From: JBBTXM01 sp038062255
Lineage (GTDB): Bacteria > Patescibacteriota > Minisyncoccia > UBA11713 > 2-01-FULL-45-33
Direction: 5' to 3'
Assembly (NCBI GenBank): GCA_038062255.1
Contig: JBBTXM010000033.1
Span: 1 to 23,362 of the forward strand
DNA: 23,362 bases
Shown here in pieces: positions 1 through 6,609 of this stretch (position 1 is the first letter of the stretch; the number at the start of each line of letters is the position of its first letter). Both the position numbers and the translations under genes were made by a program. Under the pieces are notes generated by a model that made no database searches, had not been told where the DNA came from, and was given only the letters and a program-made list of their open reading frames with translations.

Positions 1-2
1 TC

Positions 3-1178
3 AGGAGTTTGCGCGGAGAACTCCCGGCCTTTTTTAACATTTATACTTGCAGGTATTTGCACCACAATAATATGAAATGCGACGGTCCTCCTGAATGGGA
101 CCGTTTCCAGTTGGTGAAAAACGAACTGGATTTAATTGGATTATGCGCGAAAGCCGGCCAAATAGAGTTGGATGCAAAAGCGGCGATGAACGGCATATGG
201 AATCGAAGGTTGCGCGAGTTTAGAAAAAAATATGTCGAAGTTCCAGTGATTGCTGAAATAAAAAAACCAAATGGCCGTACCTGCGCGGATGCGATTTCCG
301 AAATTATTAAAAAGCATATTGAATTAAAACGCGGGATTGTTGGCGGTCAATGTTTGGAAGCTGCCGGAAACGTTCGCGGGACAATGCCTGATATTAAAGA
401 CAAAGAAAGGATTTTTGAAGCTTCAATGGATGATACTTCCTGGGTAGCCATAATGGTTGGAATGGCATCGGTGGATTTTAGGCCGATAATTATAATTCGT
501 TTCGGAGGGTTTTTACACTATAATGCTGTTCCTATTTCAAATAGGGCAGGAATATCAAAATACATGTGGAACGAATCTCGCCCAGTTTTTGTGCGGGTTA
601 TTAATCGAGACGGAGGAATTGGACCCGTGGCTTCCGGCAGTCACTATAGTTTGCTTACCAGAATGCCAGGAGTTTATGTTTACGCCCCGATGACTCCCAA
701 AGAATACGACTACGCTTACGAATGGTTTATGGAGCATGACGATCCGATGCTTCTTAGCGAACACATAAGAGCTTTTGGTGTTGATTACGAAATGGACGAT
801 ATTGTTTGTGAAAAAGCCGATTTGGCGATTTTCGCTGTTTCTTCCACGCGGCTTAACGCGCTGGAAGCTTTGTCTGAATTGGAAAAAGAGGGAATAACTT
901 GCAATTTGATTCATGTAAAATGGCTTAAGCCGTTTTTGGTAACTGACAACATGAGACTTGCGATGCAAAATTCAAAACATGGAGGCTTGTTTCTTGATGG
1001 AGACTACGAAAATAGCCATATGAAATGCATGGCATACGATTTGATGTGCTCGACAGGAAAAATTGTAAGAGTGTTGGGTAGAGATGAGCATCCTGCGGGA
1101 TTTTCTCCAGAAACCGACAATCTTCCTCCAACAAAAGAAAAAATAATTAAAAAAGTTAAAGATATTTTGGGAAAATAA
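3..1178 (+). CDS. 2-oxoacid dehydrogenase E1, apparent alpha-beta fusion (5' end cut by window)
   Basis: The frame is open to the left edge, so the gene begins upstream; the first in-frame start is TTG at 9, with no spaced ribosome binding site. Counting from that TTG, residues 10-65 (IYTCRYLHHN, then PPEWDRFQLVKNELDLIGL) resemble the C-terminal end of an E1-alpha subunit. Residues 85-250 are a transketolase-type pyrimidine-binding domain like E1-beta (VGMASVDFRPI, DGGIGPVASGSHYS, PMTPKEYDYA), and about 265-389 the transketolase C-terminal domain. Known family role: thiamine-diphosphate-dependent decarboxylation of a 2-oxoacid with transfer of the acyl group to a lipoyl E2. No E2 or E3 lies in the window, so the acceptor is unknown. 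The segment matching the E1-beta cofactor-activating Glu reads RIFEASMDD, suggesting Asp (about 142) at that place; this needs an alignment. A terminator follows directly. Fusion assignment is good, substrate unknown. Confidence 0.75.
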   Translation, partial: RSLRGELPAFFNIYTCRYLHHNNMKCDGPPEWDRFQLVKNELDLIGLCAKAGQIELDAKAAMNGIWNRRLREFRKKYVEVPVIAEIKKPNGRTCADAISEIIKKHIELKRGIVGGQCLEAAGNVRGTMPDIKDKERIFEASMDDTSWVAIMVGMASVDFRPIIIIRFGGFLHYNAVPISNRAGISKYMWNESRPVFVRVINRDGGIGPVASGSHYSLLTRMPGVYVYAPMTPKEYDYAYEWFMEHDDPMLLSEHIRAFGVDYEMDDIVCEKADLAIFAVSSTRLNALEALSELEKEGITCNLIHVKWLKPFLVTDNMRLAMQNSKHGGLFLDGDYENSHMKCMAYDLMCSTGKIVRVLGRDEHPAGFSPETDNLPPTKEKIIKKVKDILGK

Positions 1179-1194
1179 ACAATAGAATAAAATA

Positions 1195-1230
1195 ACGGTT
1201 CATCCTGATATCGGGATGAGCCGTTTGTTT
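1195..1230 (+). terminator. Rho-independent terminator of the E1 gene
   Basis: Stem ACGGTTCATCC (1195-1205) pairs with GGGATGAGCCGT (1213-1224), with one G-U pair, followed by TTGTTT. It sits 17 bases after the E1 stop codon. The core around GATATC is itself palindromic. Confidence 0.75.
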
Positions 1231-1280
1231 CATTACATTATGTTGTGGTGAAGGTTAACATTTGAAGAAGTGTCATGGGA

Positions 1281-1317
1281 AATAAAAACCGCTCGTTTTT
1301 TGAGCGAACGGTTGTTT
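1281..1317 (-). terminator. Terminator of the minus-strand small gene
   Basis: Outer arms AACCG (1287-1291) and CGGTT (1309-1313), inner CTC/GAG, and on the minus strand a TTTTTATTT run after the hairpin. It lies about 15 bases past the stop codon of the 1332-1577 gene. The space from 1231 to 1280 shows nothing else. Confidence 0.6.
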
Positions 1318-1331
1318 AAAAAATAATTTTA

Positions 1332-1577
1332 TCAAAATACGTAAAGTAAATTTTTAGGGATCGATTCACATGGTGTATAGGCCAGGTTTGCCGGGGCCCC
1401 AGCCCAACCGGCTGTGTATGCAAAGCAGGTATTCGTTCTAGAATCTTTCGCATACTTTATACTGTTACCATTTAGATAACCAGTCACTTGTTCTGCTGTT
1501 GGTTTAGCGGTTAATCCAAATTTGAAAAATACCATCAATAGCATCACAATAGCAATCAAGAGCGGGATTTTTTTCAT
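1332..1577 (-). CDS. Small exported or membrane-anchored protein, family not recognised
   Basis: 81 residues. The start chosen is the ATG at 1577 because GAGGAG lies 7 bases upstream; the frame stays open to 1646 but those extra residues have no ribosome binding site. The N-terminus (MKKIPLLIAIVMLLMVFFKF) is one hydrophobic segment with a basic start, read as an uncleaved signal anchor or signal peptide. The remaining 60 residues are polar, with two cysteines (C51, C70) that could form a disulfide outside the cell, and the pattern DSRTNTCFAYT. A terminator follows on the minus strand, and a 20-bp near-palindrome lies in its leader. It stands alone between divergent neighbours. I do not recognise the family and assign no function. 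Confidence 0.7.
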   Translation of the reverse strand: MKKIPLLIAIVMLLMVFFKFGLTAKPTAEQVTGYLNGNSIKYAKDSRTNTCFAYTAGWAGAPANLAYTPCESIPKNLLYVF

Positions 1578-1601
1578 TGTTTTTCTCCTCGTTTGGTTGT
1601 T

Positions 1602-1621
1602 TGGGTACATGCATTTACCCA
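1602..1621. promoter_or_regulatory. 20-bp near-perfect palindrome, possible operator
   Basis: TGGGTA-C-ATGCAT-T-TACCCA has arms of 6 and a palindromic centre with a single mismatched pair. It lies 25 bases upstream of the start of the minus-strand small gene and about 40 bases upstream of the -35 of the plus-strand coiled-coil gene. A repressor site shared by the divergent genes is inference; a leader-RNA hairpin is the alternative. Confidence 0.35.
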
Positions 1622-1660
1622 TCAGTACTCCTACCATATCTACCAAATTTTTGCAAGTTG

Positions 1661-1689
1661 TTGCACAAACTTTTGATTGATTCTACAAT
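1661..1689 (+). promoter_or_regulatory. Sigma70-type promoter of the coiled-coil gene, leaderless
   Basis: TTGCAC (1661-1666), exactly 17 bases, then TACAAT (1684-1689). Transcription would start near 1696-1697, which is the ATG itself at 1697, and there is no Shine-Dalgarno sequence. This points to a leaderless mRNA. Confidence 0.65.
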
Positions 1690-1696
1690 TACCAAT

Positions 1697-1951
1697 ATGG
1701 ATGAAAATACAAAACATATTTTGGAAATAATTACGGATATCCACGAACAGATGGCAACAAAAGAGGATATCAAGACAATAATAAATGAAATGGAAGAAAT
1801 GCGCAGAGATTTACAAGCACAAATAGCAGAGAATACAAAAGCAGTTGCAGAGCTCTCTGAGCAAATTCGTAATGTTCTTGGATACGCGAAAGAAATCAAC
1901 TTGCTTATGGAACGCGTGTCTGTAATTGAAAAACGTATTGGTATTGCTTAA
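1697..1951 (+). CDS. Small coiled-coil protein
   Basis: 84 residues, almost wholly helical and charged, with heptad-like spacing of hydrophobic residues from about 6 to 80 (for example EDIKTIINEMEEMRRDL, AVAELSEQIRNVL). There is no signal peptide, membrane segment or catalytic motif. The frame is open further upstream to 1577, but the ATG at 1697 is preferred because a strong promoter places +1 at that base. Short proteins carrying 'MATKEDIK'-like segments are common in Patescibacteria and lack a known function. It probably forms a homo-oligomer in the cytoplasm; that is inference. It is transcribed apart from its neighbours. Confidence 0.65.
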   Translation: MDENTKHILEIITDIHEQMATKEDIKTIINEMEEMRRDLQAQIAENTKAVAELSEQIRNVLGYAKEINLLMERVSVIEKRIGIA

Positions 1952-1995
1952 TGTAAATGTAATTACAATCATTTTCCCATTCGTATAGCAATTTT

Positions 1996-2024
1996 TTGAC
2001 TGCCAAACTTATTGAATATACAAT
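1996..2024 (+). promoter_or_regulatory. Sigma70-type promoter of the cupin-PfpI-HAD operon
   Basis: TTGACT (1996-2001), 17 bases, TACAAT (2019-2024). The predicted +1 is about 2031, only 7-8 bases before the ATG at 2039, too short for a ribosome binding site. Same spacing and same -10 as the promoter at 1661. Confidence 0.65.
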
Positions 2025-2038
2025 TAGTTGTATTGTTT

Positions 2039-2806
2039 ATGATAAAGAGGATAGTGGCGACCGAGGCCGACAAATTGAAACTCTCGACGGTTAAAATCAA
2101 CCCCGAAACCCAAAGGGATGATTTTTTTGACTATTCCAAAACCCTCATAAAAAAACCGTGGGGGCATGAATATTTGGTTTTCAAAAACGACAATGTGGCG
2201 GTATGGGCGCTTCACATAAAGAAAGGGTTTCAAACATCTCTTCATTGCCACCCCCAGAAGGAAACCTCTATTGTGGTTCTTTCTGGAGAGGCTCTTTTCA
2301 GGACTCTGGGAGAGGAGCATAAACTTGCGCACGGCAACGGGATTTTTTTGGAAAAGGGAGTTTTCCATTCCACAAAAGCGTTGTCTCCGGAAGGAATTTT
2401 GGTTTTGGAAACTGAAACTCCAACCAATAAAAAAGATTTGGTTCGGCTCGATGACGCTTACGGAAGAGAAGGCGAAGGATACGAAGGACAAGAACATTTT
2501 TTGGAATTGGATGCTTCGGAATTCAATCATTTTCATAACGAAGAAGAAAAATACCACTGCGAAAAAAAATTCGGCAAATGCTCGATTGTTTTGAGCAAAC
2601 ATGATTCTATCAATGATTTTAAGAACAAAGCGAAGGAAGCCGAGAGCGGCGTTGTGACCATTTTGAAAGGCGCGCTATATAATTCAAACAAGGAAAAAGT
2701 TTTAAAGACCGGAGATGTAGTCGGCTTGGAAGAACTCAAAAGCATTGTTGACTTGACTTCTTCGGACGAGGTAGAGTTTTTAATGGTTAAACCATTGACA
2801 AATTAA
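2039..2806 (+). CDS. Cupin protein, mannose-6-phosphate isomerase type II-like
   Basis: 255 residues from the ATG at 2039; in-frame TTG codons at 2012 and 2033 are possible but the first lies upstream of the predicted transcript. Residues 39-115 form a cupin barrel that begins with KPWGHEYL and carries the metal-ligand pattern SLHCHPQKE (H69, H71, probably E75) with a later His (H110, GVFHST). This opening is typical of cupins related to type II phosphomannose isomerase and sugar-nucleotide modifying enzymes. Residues about 205-250 (VVTILKGALYN, VLKTGDVVGLEE) look like a second, weaker cupin half. It is probably a metal-binding sugar or sugar-phosphate isomerase or epimerase; the substrate is unknown. 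First gene of an operon with the DJ-1/PfpI and HAD genes, 8 bases between stop and next start. Confidence 0.65.
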   Translation: MIKRIVATEADKLKLSTVKINPETQRDDFFDYSKTLIKKPWGHEYLVFKNDNVAVWALHIKKGFQTSLHCHPQKETSIVVLSGEALFRTLGEEHKLAHGNGIFLEKGVFHSTKALSPEGILVLETETPTNKKDLVRLDDAYGREGEGYEGQEHFLELDASEFNHFHNEEEKYHCEKKFGKCSIVLSKHDSINDFKNKAKEAESGVVTILKGALYNSNKEKVLKTGDVVGLEELKSIVDLTSSDEVEFLMVKPLTN

Positions 2807-2814
2807 GGAAAACT

Positions 2815-3321
2815 ATGAAAAAAGCGGTTATTTTAACGGGGAAATTCGTGCAGGATGTTGAGTATACATATCCTTTTTACCGGCTTCAAGAGGCTGGATT
2901 TAAAGTTGATGTGGCTGTGCGCGGAATGGAAACTGTGTTCGGGATAAAGGGCCAAAAAGTCGTGCCGACCGTGGACATTGCCGGCTTAAAACCAAGTGAT
3001 TACGATTTGATAGTTTTGCCGGGTGGGGCGATGTCGCTGGAGTATTTGAGGCAAGACTCGGAATTGGTGAAATTTATTTCTGATTTTAACTCTCTCCGTC
3101 GGCCTATAGCGGCGATTTGTCATGGTTCGCAACTTTTAATTTCCGCAAAAGTCGTAAAAGGAAAAAGAGTTTCCGGATATTACAGCATAAAGGACGATAT
3201 CAACAACGCCGGAGCGACTTATGTTGACGAGCCCGCTGTCGTGGACGGAAATTTGGTAACAAGCCCGCACTATAAGCACATGGGCGATTGGATGCGGGAA
3301 ACTCTGAAGTTGGTTCAATGA
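2815..3321 (+). CDS. DJ-1/PfpI family protein
   Basis: 168 residues, the normal length for single-domain DJ-1/PfpI proteins. The nucleophile elbow is AAICHGSQLL with C102 followed by H103, after the LIVLPGG strand-turn (66-71), and an acidic partner E16 lies in DVEYTYP. Members include deglycase-like enzymes, chaperones and intracellular proteases; sequence alone does not choose. Placement between a cupin and a HAD phosphatase suggests work on a sugar phosphate or a reactive carbonyl compound, which is inference. Its stop overlaps the next gene start by 4 bases (ATGA), so the two are translationally coupled. Confidence 0.8.
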   Translation: MKKAVILTGKFVQDVEYTYPFYRLQEAGFKVDVAVRGMETVFGIKGQKVVPTVDIAGLKPSDYDLIVLPGGAMSLEYLRQDSELVKFISDFNSLRRPIAAICHGSQLLISAKVVKGKRVSGYYSIKDDINNAGATYVDEPAVVDGNLVTSPHYKHMGDWMRETLKLVQ

Positions 3322-3974
3322 AAAACTACAAAGCTGTTTTGTTTGATTTCGATGGCACGCTTGCTTCCACGATGCAAGACCACTTTCGTTCTTGGCAATT
3401 CGTATTTAAAGAATTTGGGGCCGATATTTTCCCAGATGATTATTTTCCTTTGGAGGGAAACGAGGTTCCTAGAATTGCCGAAATATTATGTGAAAAATAT
3501 GAAATTTCTACTTCACTCGCGTATAAAATTGCCAAATTAAAAGATGAAAATTATTTGAGCAATCTTCGCGGGGGATTGGTGGAATTTTACCCGGGCGTTG
3601 AAAATATTATTTGCGATTTGGGTAAAAGAAATGTTTTGCTTGGCATTGTAACTGGTGGGTTTGCAGATAGAATTCAAAAATCAGTTTCTCCAGAAATATT
3701 AAAACTTTTTACGGCAATGGTAACTGCGGAAACAACCGAAAGAGGCAAGCCTTTTGCGGACCCATATCTTAAGGGCGCGGAACTTTTGGGGATTGACGCA
3801 AAAGACTGCGTTGGTGTGGAAAATGCGCCTTTAGGAGTGAAATCGGTTAAATCTGCCGGAATGTATTGCGTTGCTTTGGCTCATACGGTTTCTGCCGACA
3901 AATTGAGTGAAGCAGATGTAATACTACCCGCGTTTGAAGAACTTTCTGAATTTTTTGAGAATATAGGTGTTTAA
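3318..3974 (+). CDS. HAD-superfamily sugar phosphatase / beta-phosphoglucomutase-like
   Basis: 218 residues from the ATG at 3318, which overlaps the preceding stop; a longer reading from 3288 would run 34 bases into the upstream gene. Motif I is LFDFDGTL (D10 nucleophile, D12), motif II T112 in VTGGF, motif III K144 in RGKPFADPY, motif IV VGVENAPLG (E168, N169). The helical cap between 15 and 85 places it with the phosphoglucomutase/phosphatase subclass. The E-N form of motif IV is common in sugar phosphatases of this group. Likely reaction: dephosphorylation of, or phosphoryl transfer on, a small sugar phosphate. Its last 51 bases overlap the 3' end of the minus-strand dioxygenase gene. Confidence 0.8.
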   Translation: MKNYKAVLFDFDGTLASTMQDHFRSWQFVFKEFGADIFPDDYFPLEGNEVPRIAEILCEKYEISTSLAYKIAKLKDENYLSNLRGGLVEFYPGVENIICDLGKRNVLLGIVTGGFADRIQKSVSPEILKLFTAMVTAETTERGKPFADPYLKGAELLGIDAKDCVGVENAPLGVKSVKSAGMYCVALAHTVSADKLSEADVILPAFEELSEFFENIGV

Positions 3975-4892
3975 TTTGCTTGGTTTAAGAATGATTGCGT
4001 ATTTTTGAGCTGGGGTTAGCGTTGCTAACCTCTTTTTTATTTCTTCTGAGTAAGTATATTGTTCCGCTAGCGGAGAAGAGCTGGGGGCGTAGCCGATTGT
4101 GAGCATTAAACGCTCTTTTTTTGTGGCATAACCGCCTTTGTGGAGTCCCGTGGTGTCGCCGAATATTACGCTGCCGGCTTTGCCCACATATTTTTTAATG
4201 TCGCTCTGAGGAACTACTTTTTCGAGTTCCCTTTCTTGAGGATAGTATCCTATTGGCGGGCGTTGGGGAAAAATTTTATTCCATTTATTTCCCAAGTTTG
4301 ATTTCGGAACATAAATAAATGGGCCAGCTTCGTCGTCGACATCGTTTAAATAAACAAACATTTTAAGCATTTTTATGTCTTCGGGATCCCTGTGCCACTT
4401 TTGCGATTGTTCTGCTTCTGTTCCGGCTGGGACTGGGTGGGTGATATTTAGGGTAAAGTAATAAAATTTTCCCAGCATTCCGAAATACGAATTTACTATT
4501 GCGAGAACCTTTGGATCCAAAGCTATTTTTACAATTTCGTTTTCAAAGTCCAATTCGGGTTTTGGATCCAAAAGGTAAGTTAAGAATGTTTTGCTTGTTT
4601 GTTTGCCAGAACTTTGATTTTTAAGATAGAGAGCGTATTGTTGAAGTTTCTCGAGTTTATTTTCTTTTGGAAATAATTCGTCCAAATGAGTTTCTGCAAT
4701 TCCTTCCTGGAACAGAGTATTTATTGTCTTGTCTTGCGTTTCATTAAGAGAGGGCGGGTTCGTCCTAAACAAGTCTCTTGAGTTTCGGTTCAAAAACAGC
4801 CAAATTAGCCTTTGCGTCCTTATTTTGAAATAGGGTTTTAAAATAAGATTTCCGATTGTTTTGGTGGCAATATTTTTAATTTTTGATAGCAT
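3924..4892 (-). CDS. PhyH-like Fe(II)/2-oxoglutarate dioxygenase
   Basis: 322 residues. The iron triad is H167-x-D169 (QKWHRDPED) and H251 (GLHKGG), with R261 (KKERLMLTI) as the probable 2-oxoglutarate anchor. The strand FVYLNDVDDEAGPFIYVPKS is characteristic of the phytanoyl-CoA dioxygenase (PhyH) family. The first 100 residues are a basic helical extension. Expected chemistry is hydroxylation of an unactivated carbon; in a glycan locus the substrate may be a lipid or sugar part, which is inference. The 3' end overlaps the HAD gene tail-to-tail by 51 bp, and its start lies only 6 bp from that of the divergent methyltransferase gene. A second PhyH gene lies at 11098. A weak leaderless promoter on the minus strand (TTGAAT, 17 bases, TTTCAT at 4927-4899) is possible. 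Confidence 0.8.
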   Translation of the reverse strand: MLSKIKNIATKTIGNLILKPYFKIRTQRLIWLFLNRNSRDLFRTNPPSLNETQDKTINTLFQEGIAETHLDELFPKENKLEKLQQYALYLKNQSSGKQTSKTFLTYLLDPKPELDFENEIVKIALDPKVLAIVNSYFGMLGKFYYFTLNITHPVPAGTEAEQSQKWHRDPEDIKMLKMFVYLNDVDDEAGPFIYVPKSNLGNKWNKIFPQRPPIGYYPQERELEKVVPQSDIKKYVGKAGSVIFGDTTGLHKGGYATKKERLMLTIGYAPSSSPLAEQYTYSEEIKKRLATLTPAQKYAIILKPSKLNTYILKKFRKFFKRG

Positions 4893-4898
4893 ATACTA

Positions 4899-6035
4899 AT
4901 GAAATCAAAGTTTGGCTTTAAATTCAAACGATTTTTGAATATCCACGACTGGAAGGTTTTTGAGGTTACCCAAGACGCGGGGTGGATAGAAAGGCCCAAC
5001 TGCCCTTGCGACGACGGCATTCTTAAAACGGTTTGCGCTTTTTTTGGCAACGGAGGAGCGCAAAAAGTTAGAGTTGGCGTATGTTCAAGTTGCGGATATA
5101 TCGGCTATATCGACCAGCCTACAAAAAAATGGATTCAAGATTTTTACGCGAATACTTGGGAGGATACAAATTCTCCAAAAGTAAAAAAACTTGTTTATAA
5201 AATAAAGCATGGCAAAGACCAAAAACAAAGGGAGATTTTGGAAATCGCCCAAAAGCTTAATTTGGGGAAATTGCGGCCCGTGTGCGAAATCGGTTGCGGT
5301 TACGGTTCTGCGCTAAACCAACTTCGCGAGCGCGGCTATTCTAATTTGATTGGAGTAGAAAACTCAAAACACAGAGCGGATTTTGCCAAATATTTTTTTA
5401 AACTTCGAATACTTACTAATCCATTTGAAGCCGAAGGCGTTCAAAAGGAGCTTTTAGCCATTGCCCCTTTTTCTCTTATTTTTTCGCACCACGTTTTTGA
5501 GCATGTGTACGAGCCCGGCGAACTTATATCGCTTGCTTCGAGCTTGCAAAAAGAAGGAGACTTCTTTGTTGTTTCTCTTCCGAATGCTGAAGGCGAGTTT
5601 ACAATGAGCAATCTTTTGTATTTTCCGCATCTTCATTCGTTTAGGGCAGAGTCTTTAAAACGGCTTTTAGCAAAACATGGTTATGAAGTTTTCGATGAAT
5701 CGCTTACAACCAAAGACGAGTTGCATCTAGTCGCCAAAAAAACATCGAATGCCGTTTGTCCAACATCCAACGTTGGACAGGATTATTTTGAAGAAACTTT
5801 GCAGAAATTTGTAAAAGGTTTGGCGCTCGATAAAAATTATTTTTTCAAAAGAAGAAAAATGTGGTGGTACCGCGATGCCGATATCGGGGGGCAAGCCGTG
5901 TTTTTTGCGCCTCGGTTGAGAAATAGGCCCATACAGACTCTGCTTGTGGAGGATGTGAAGAATTTTTACTCTTCTCCGAAAGAATCTCCAATCGAAATCC
6001 ATTATGACGGGAACATAAAACTTACTTATAAATAG
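4899..6035 (+). CDS. SAM-dependent methyltransferase with N-terminal zinc-ribbon-like motif
   Basis: 378 residues. Cysteines C35, C37, C62 and C65 (CPC, then CSSC) look like a zinc site, as in the N-terminal region of sugar C-methyltransferases of the NovU/TylC3 type. The class I SAM-binding motif is VCEIGCGYGSA (128-138) and the post-I region HHVFEHVYEP is typical of the Methyltransf_23 group. The last 80 residues are not recognised. It could methylate a nucleotide sugar or a glycan; the carbon, oxygen or nitrogen target cannot be read. A palindromic element (5757-5779) adds CPTSNVGQ near residue 288. There is no clear ribosome binding site before the ATG. Followed after 10 bases by the nucleotidylyltransferase gene. 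Confidence 0.75.
   Translation: MKSKFGFKFKRFLNIHDWKVFEVTQDAGWIERPNCPCDDGILKTVCAFFGNGGAQKVRVGVCSSCGYIGYIDQPTKKWIQDFYANTWEDTNSPKVKKLVYKIKHGKDQKQREILEIAQKLNLGKLRPVCEIGCGYGSALNQLRERGYSNLIGVENSKHRADFAKYFFKLRILTNPFEAEGVQKELLAIAPFSLIFSHHVFEHVYEPGELISLASSLQKEGDFFVVSLPNAEGEFTMSNLLYFPHLHSFRAESLKRLLAKHGYEVFDESLTTKDELHLVAKKTSNAVCPTSNVGQDYFEETLQKFVKGLALDKNYFFKRRKMWWYRDADIGGQAVFFAPRLRNRPIQTLLVEDVKNFYSSPKESPIEIHYDGNIKLTYK
5757..5779. repeat. Short palindromic element inside the methyltransferase gene
   Basis: Perfect 8-bp arms TGTCCAAC (5757-5764) and GTTGGACA (5772-5779) around a 7-base loop. The loop and right arm include the 12-bp palindrome TCCAACGTTGGA. It is read in frame as CPTSNVG. Peptides of this kind recur in unrelated Patescibacteria proteins (recollection, not searched). 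Confidence 0.5.
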
Positions 6036-6045
6036 GCAAGTTATA

Positions 6046-6549
6046 TTGATTGTGATAATCAACATTGCCGATTTACAAAAGATTCGAGAAAAAAATTTGG
6101 GAAAAAAAATAATTTTTTGCTCCGGAGTTTTTGATTTGACTCATGCCGGCCACGCGCTTTTTTTTGAAGATTGCAAAAAGTTGGGGGATGTGCTGGTAGT
6201 CCTTACTGGAAACGACGAATCGATAAAAAAGTATAAAGGCGAAACAAGGCCCATTGTTAATGAGCATATGCGTTTAAAGATGATAGATTCGTTGAAGCCC
6301 GTGGATTACGCCTTGGTAAGCCTTGCTGAATATGAAAAAGACGACGATCCGTTCGCGTTTATAAAAGTGGTTATAGAAAAATTGCGCCCAGATATTTATG
6401 TGGTAAATAACGACGCCTTCGATTTAGCGGAAAGAGCCAATCTTAGCAAAAAATACGGTACCGAGTTGCGCGTCTTAAAAAGATGGTGTCCAATAGAATT
6501 TGAAAATATTTCTACTACGGCAATCATAAAAAAACTGCAAAACAGTTGA
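6046..6549 (+). CDS. HxGH nucleotidylyltransferase (cytidylyltransferase-like, RfaE/HldE C-terminal type)
   Basis: 167 residues from TTG 6046; GTG 6052 is an equal candidate and neither has a clear ribosome binding site. The nucleotide-binding motif is CSGVFDLTHAGH (H33-A-G-H36), the partner motif ISTTAII lies at 155-161, and GETRPIVNEHMRLKMIDSL matches the middle of the HldE/TagD-like family. The family couples CTP or ATP to a sugar 1-phosphate or alditol phosphate with pyrophosphate release. Substrate unknown: heptose 1-phosphate, glycerol 3-phosphate or a ribitol-like compound are options. It lies 10 bases after the methyltransferase gene. It is a paralogue of the minus-strand gene at 10512-11009. 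Confidence 0.8.
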   Translation: MIVIINIADLQKIREKNLGKKIIFCSGVFDLTHAGHALFFEDCKKLGDVLVVLTGNDESIKKYKGETRPIVNEHMRLKMIDSLKPVDYALVSLAEYEKDDDPFAFIKVVIEKLRPDIYVVNNDAFDLAERANLSKKYGTELRVLKRWCPIEFENISTTAIIKKLQNS

Positions 6550-6574
6550 CTTTTTTGGGTTATGGATTTATTCT
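6546..6574 (+). promoter_or_regulatory. Sigma70-type promoter of the HemN-like gene
   Basis: TTGACT (6546-6551), 17 bases, TATTCT (6569-6574). The -35 box contains the TGA stop of the preceding gene. Predicted +1 near 6582 leaves a leader of about 28 bases with GAGG before the ATG at 6610. Confidence 0.65.
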
Positions 6575-6609
6575 AAGAACTAGAAGTTTTACAAAAAAGA
6601 GGTTTTGGA

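Noticed and set aside
9..11. TTG at 9 as the true start of the E1 gene
   Set aside because: The frame is open to the window edge, the AGGAG-like sequence directly abuts the TTG, and the protein begins in the middle of an E1-alpha C-terminal region.
2024..2602. 192-residue minus-strand open frame
   Set aside because: Antisense to the cupin gene, Phe-rich, no start signals or family resemblance.
4892..4897. TATACT as the -10 of the methyltransferase gene
   Set aside because: It ends one base before the ATG, so +1 would fall inside the coding region, and no -35 is at the right distance.
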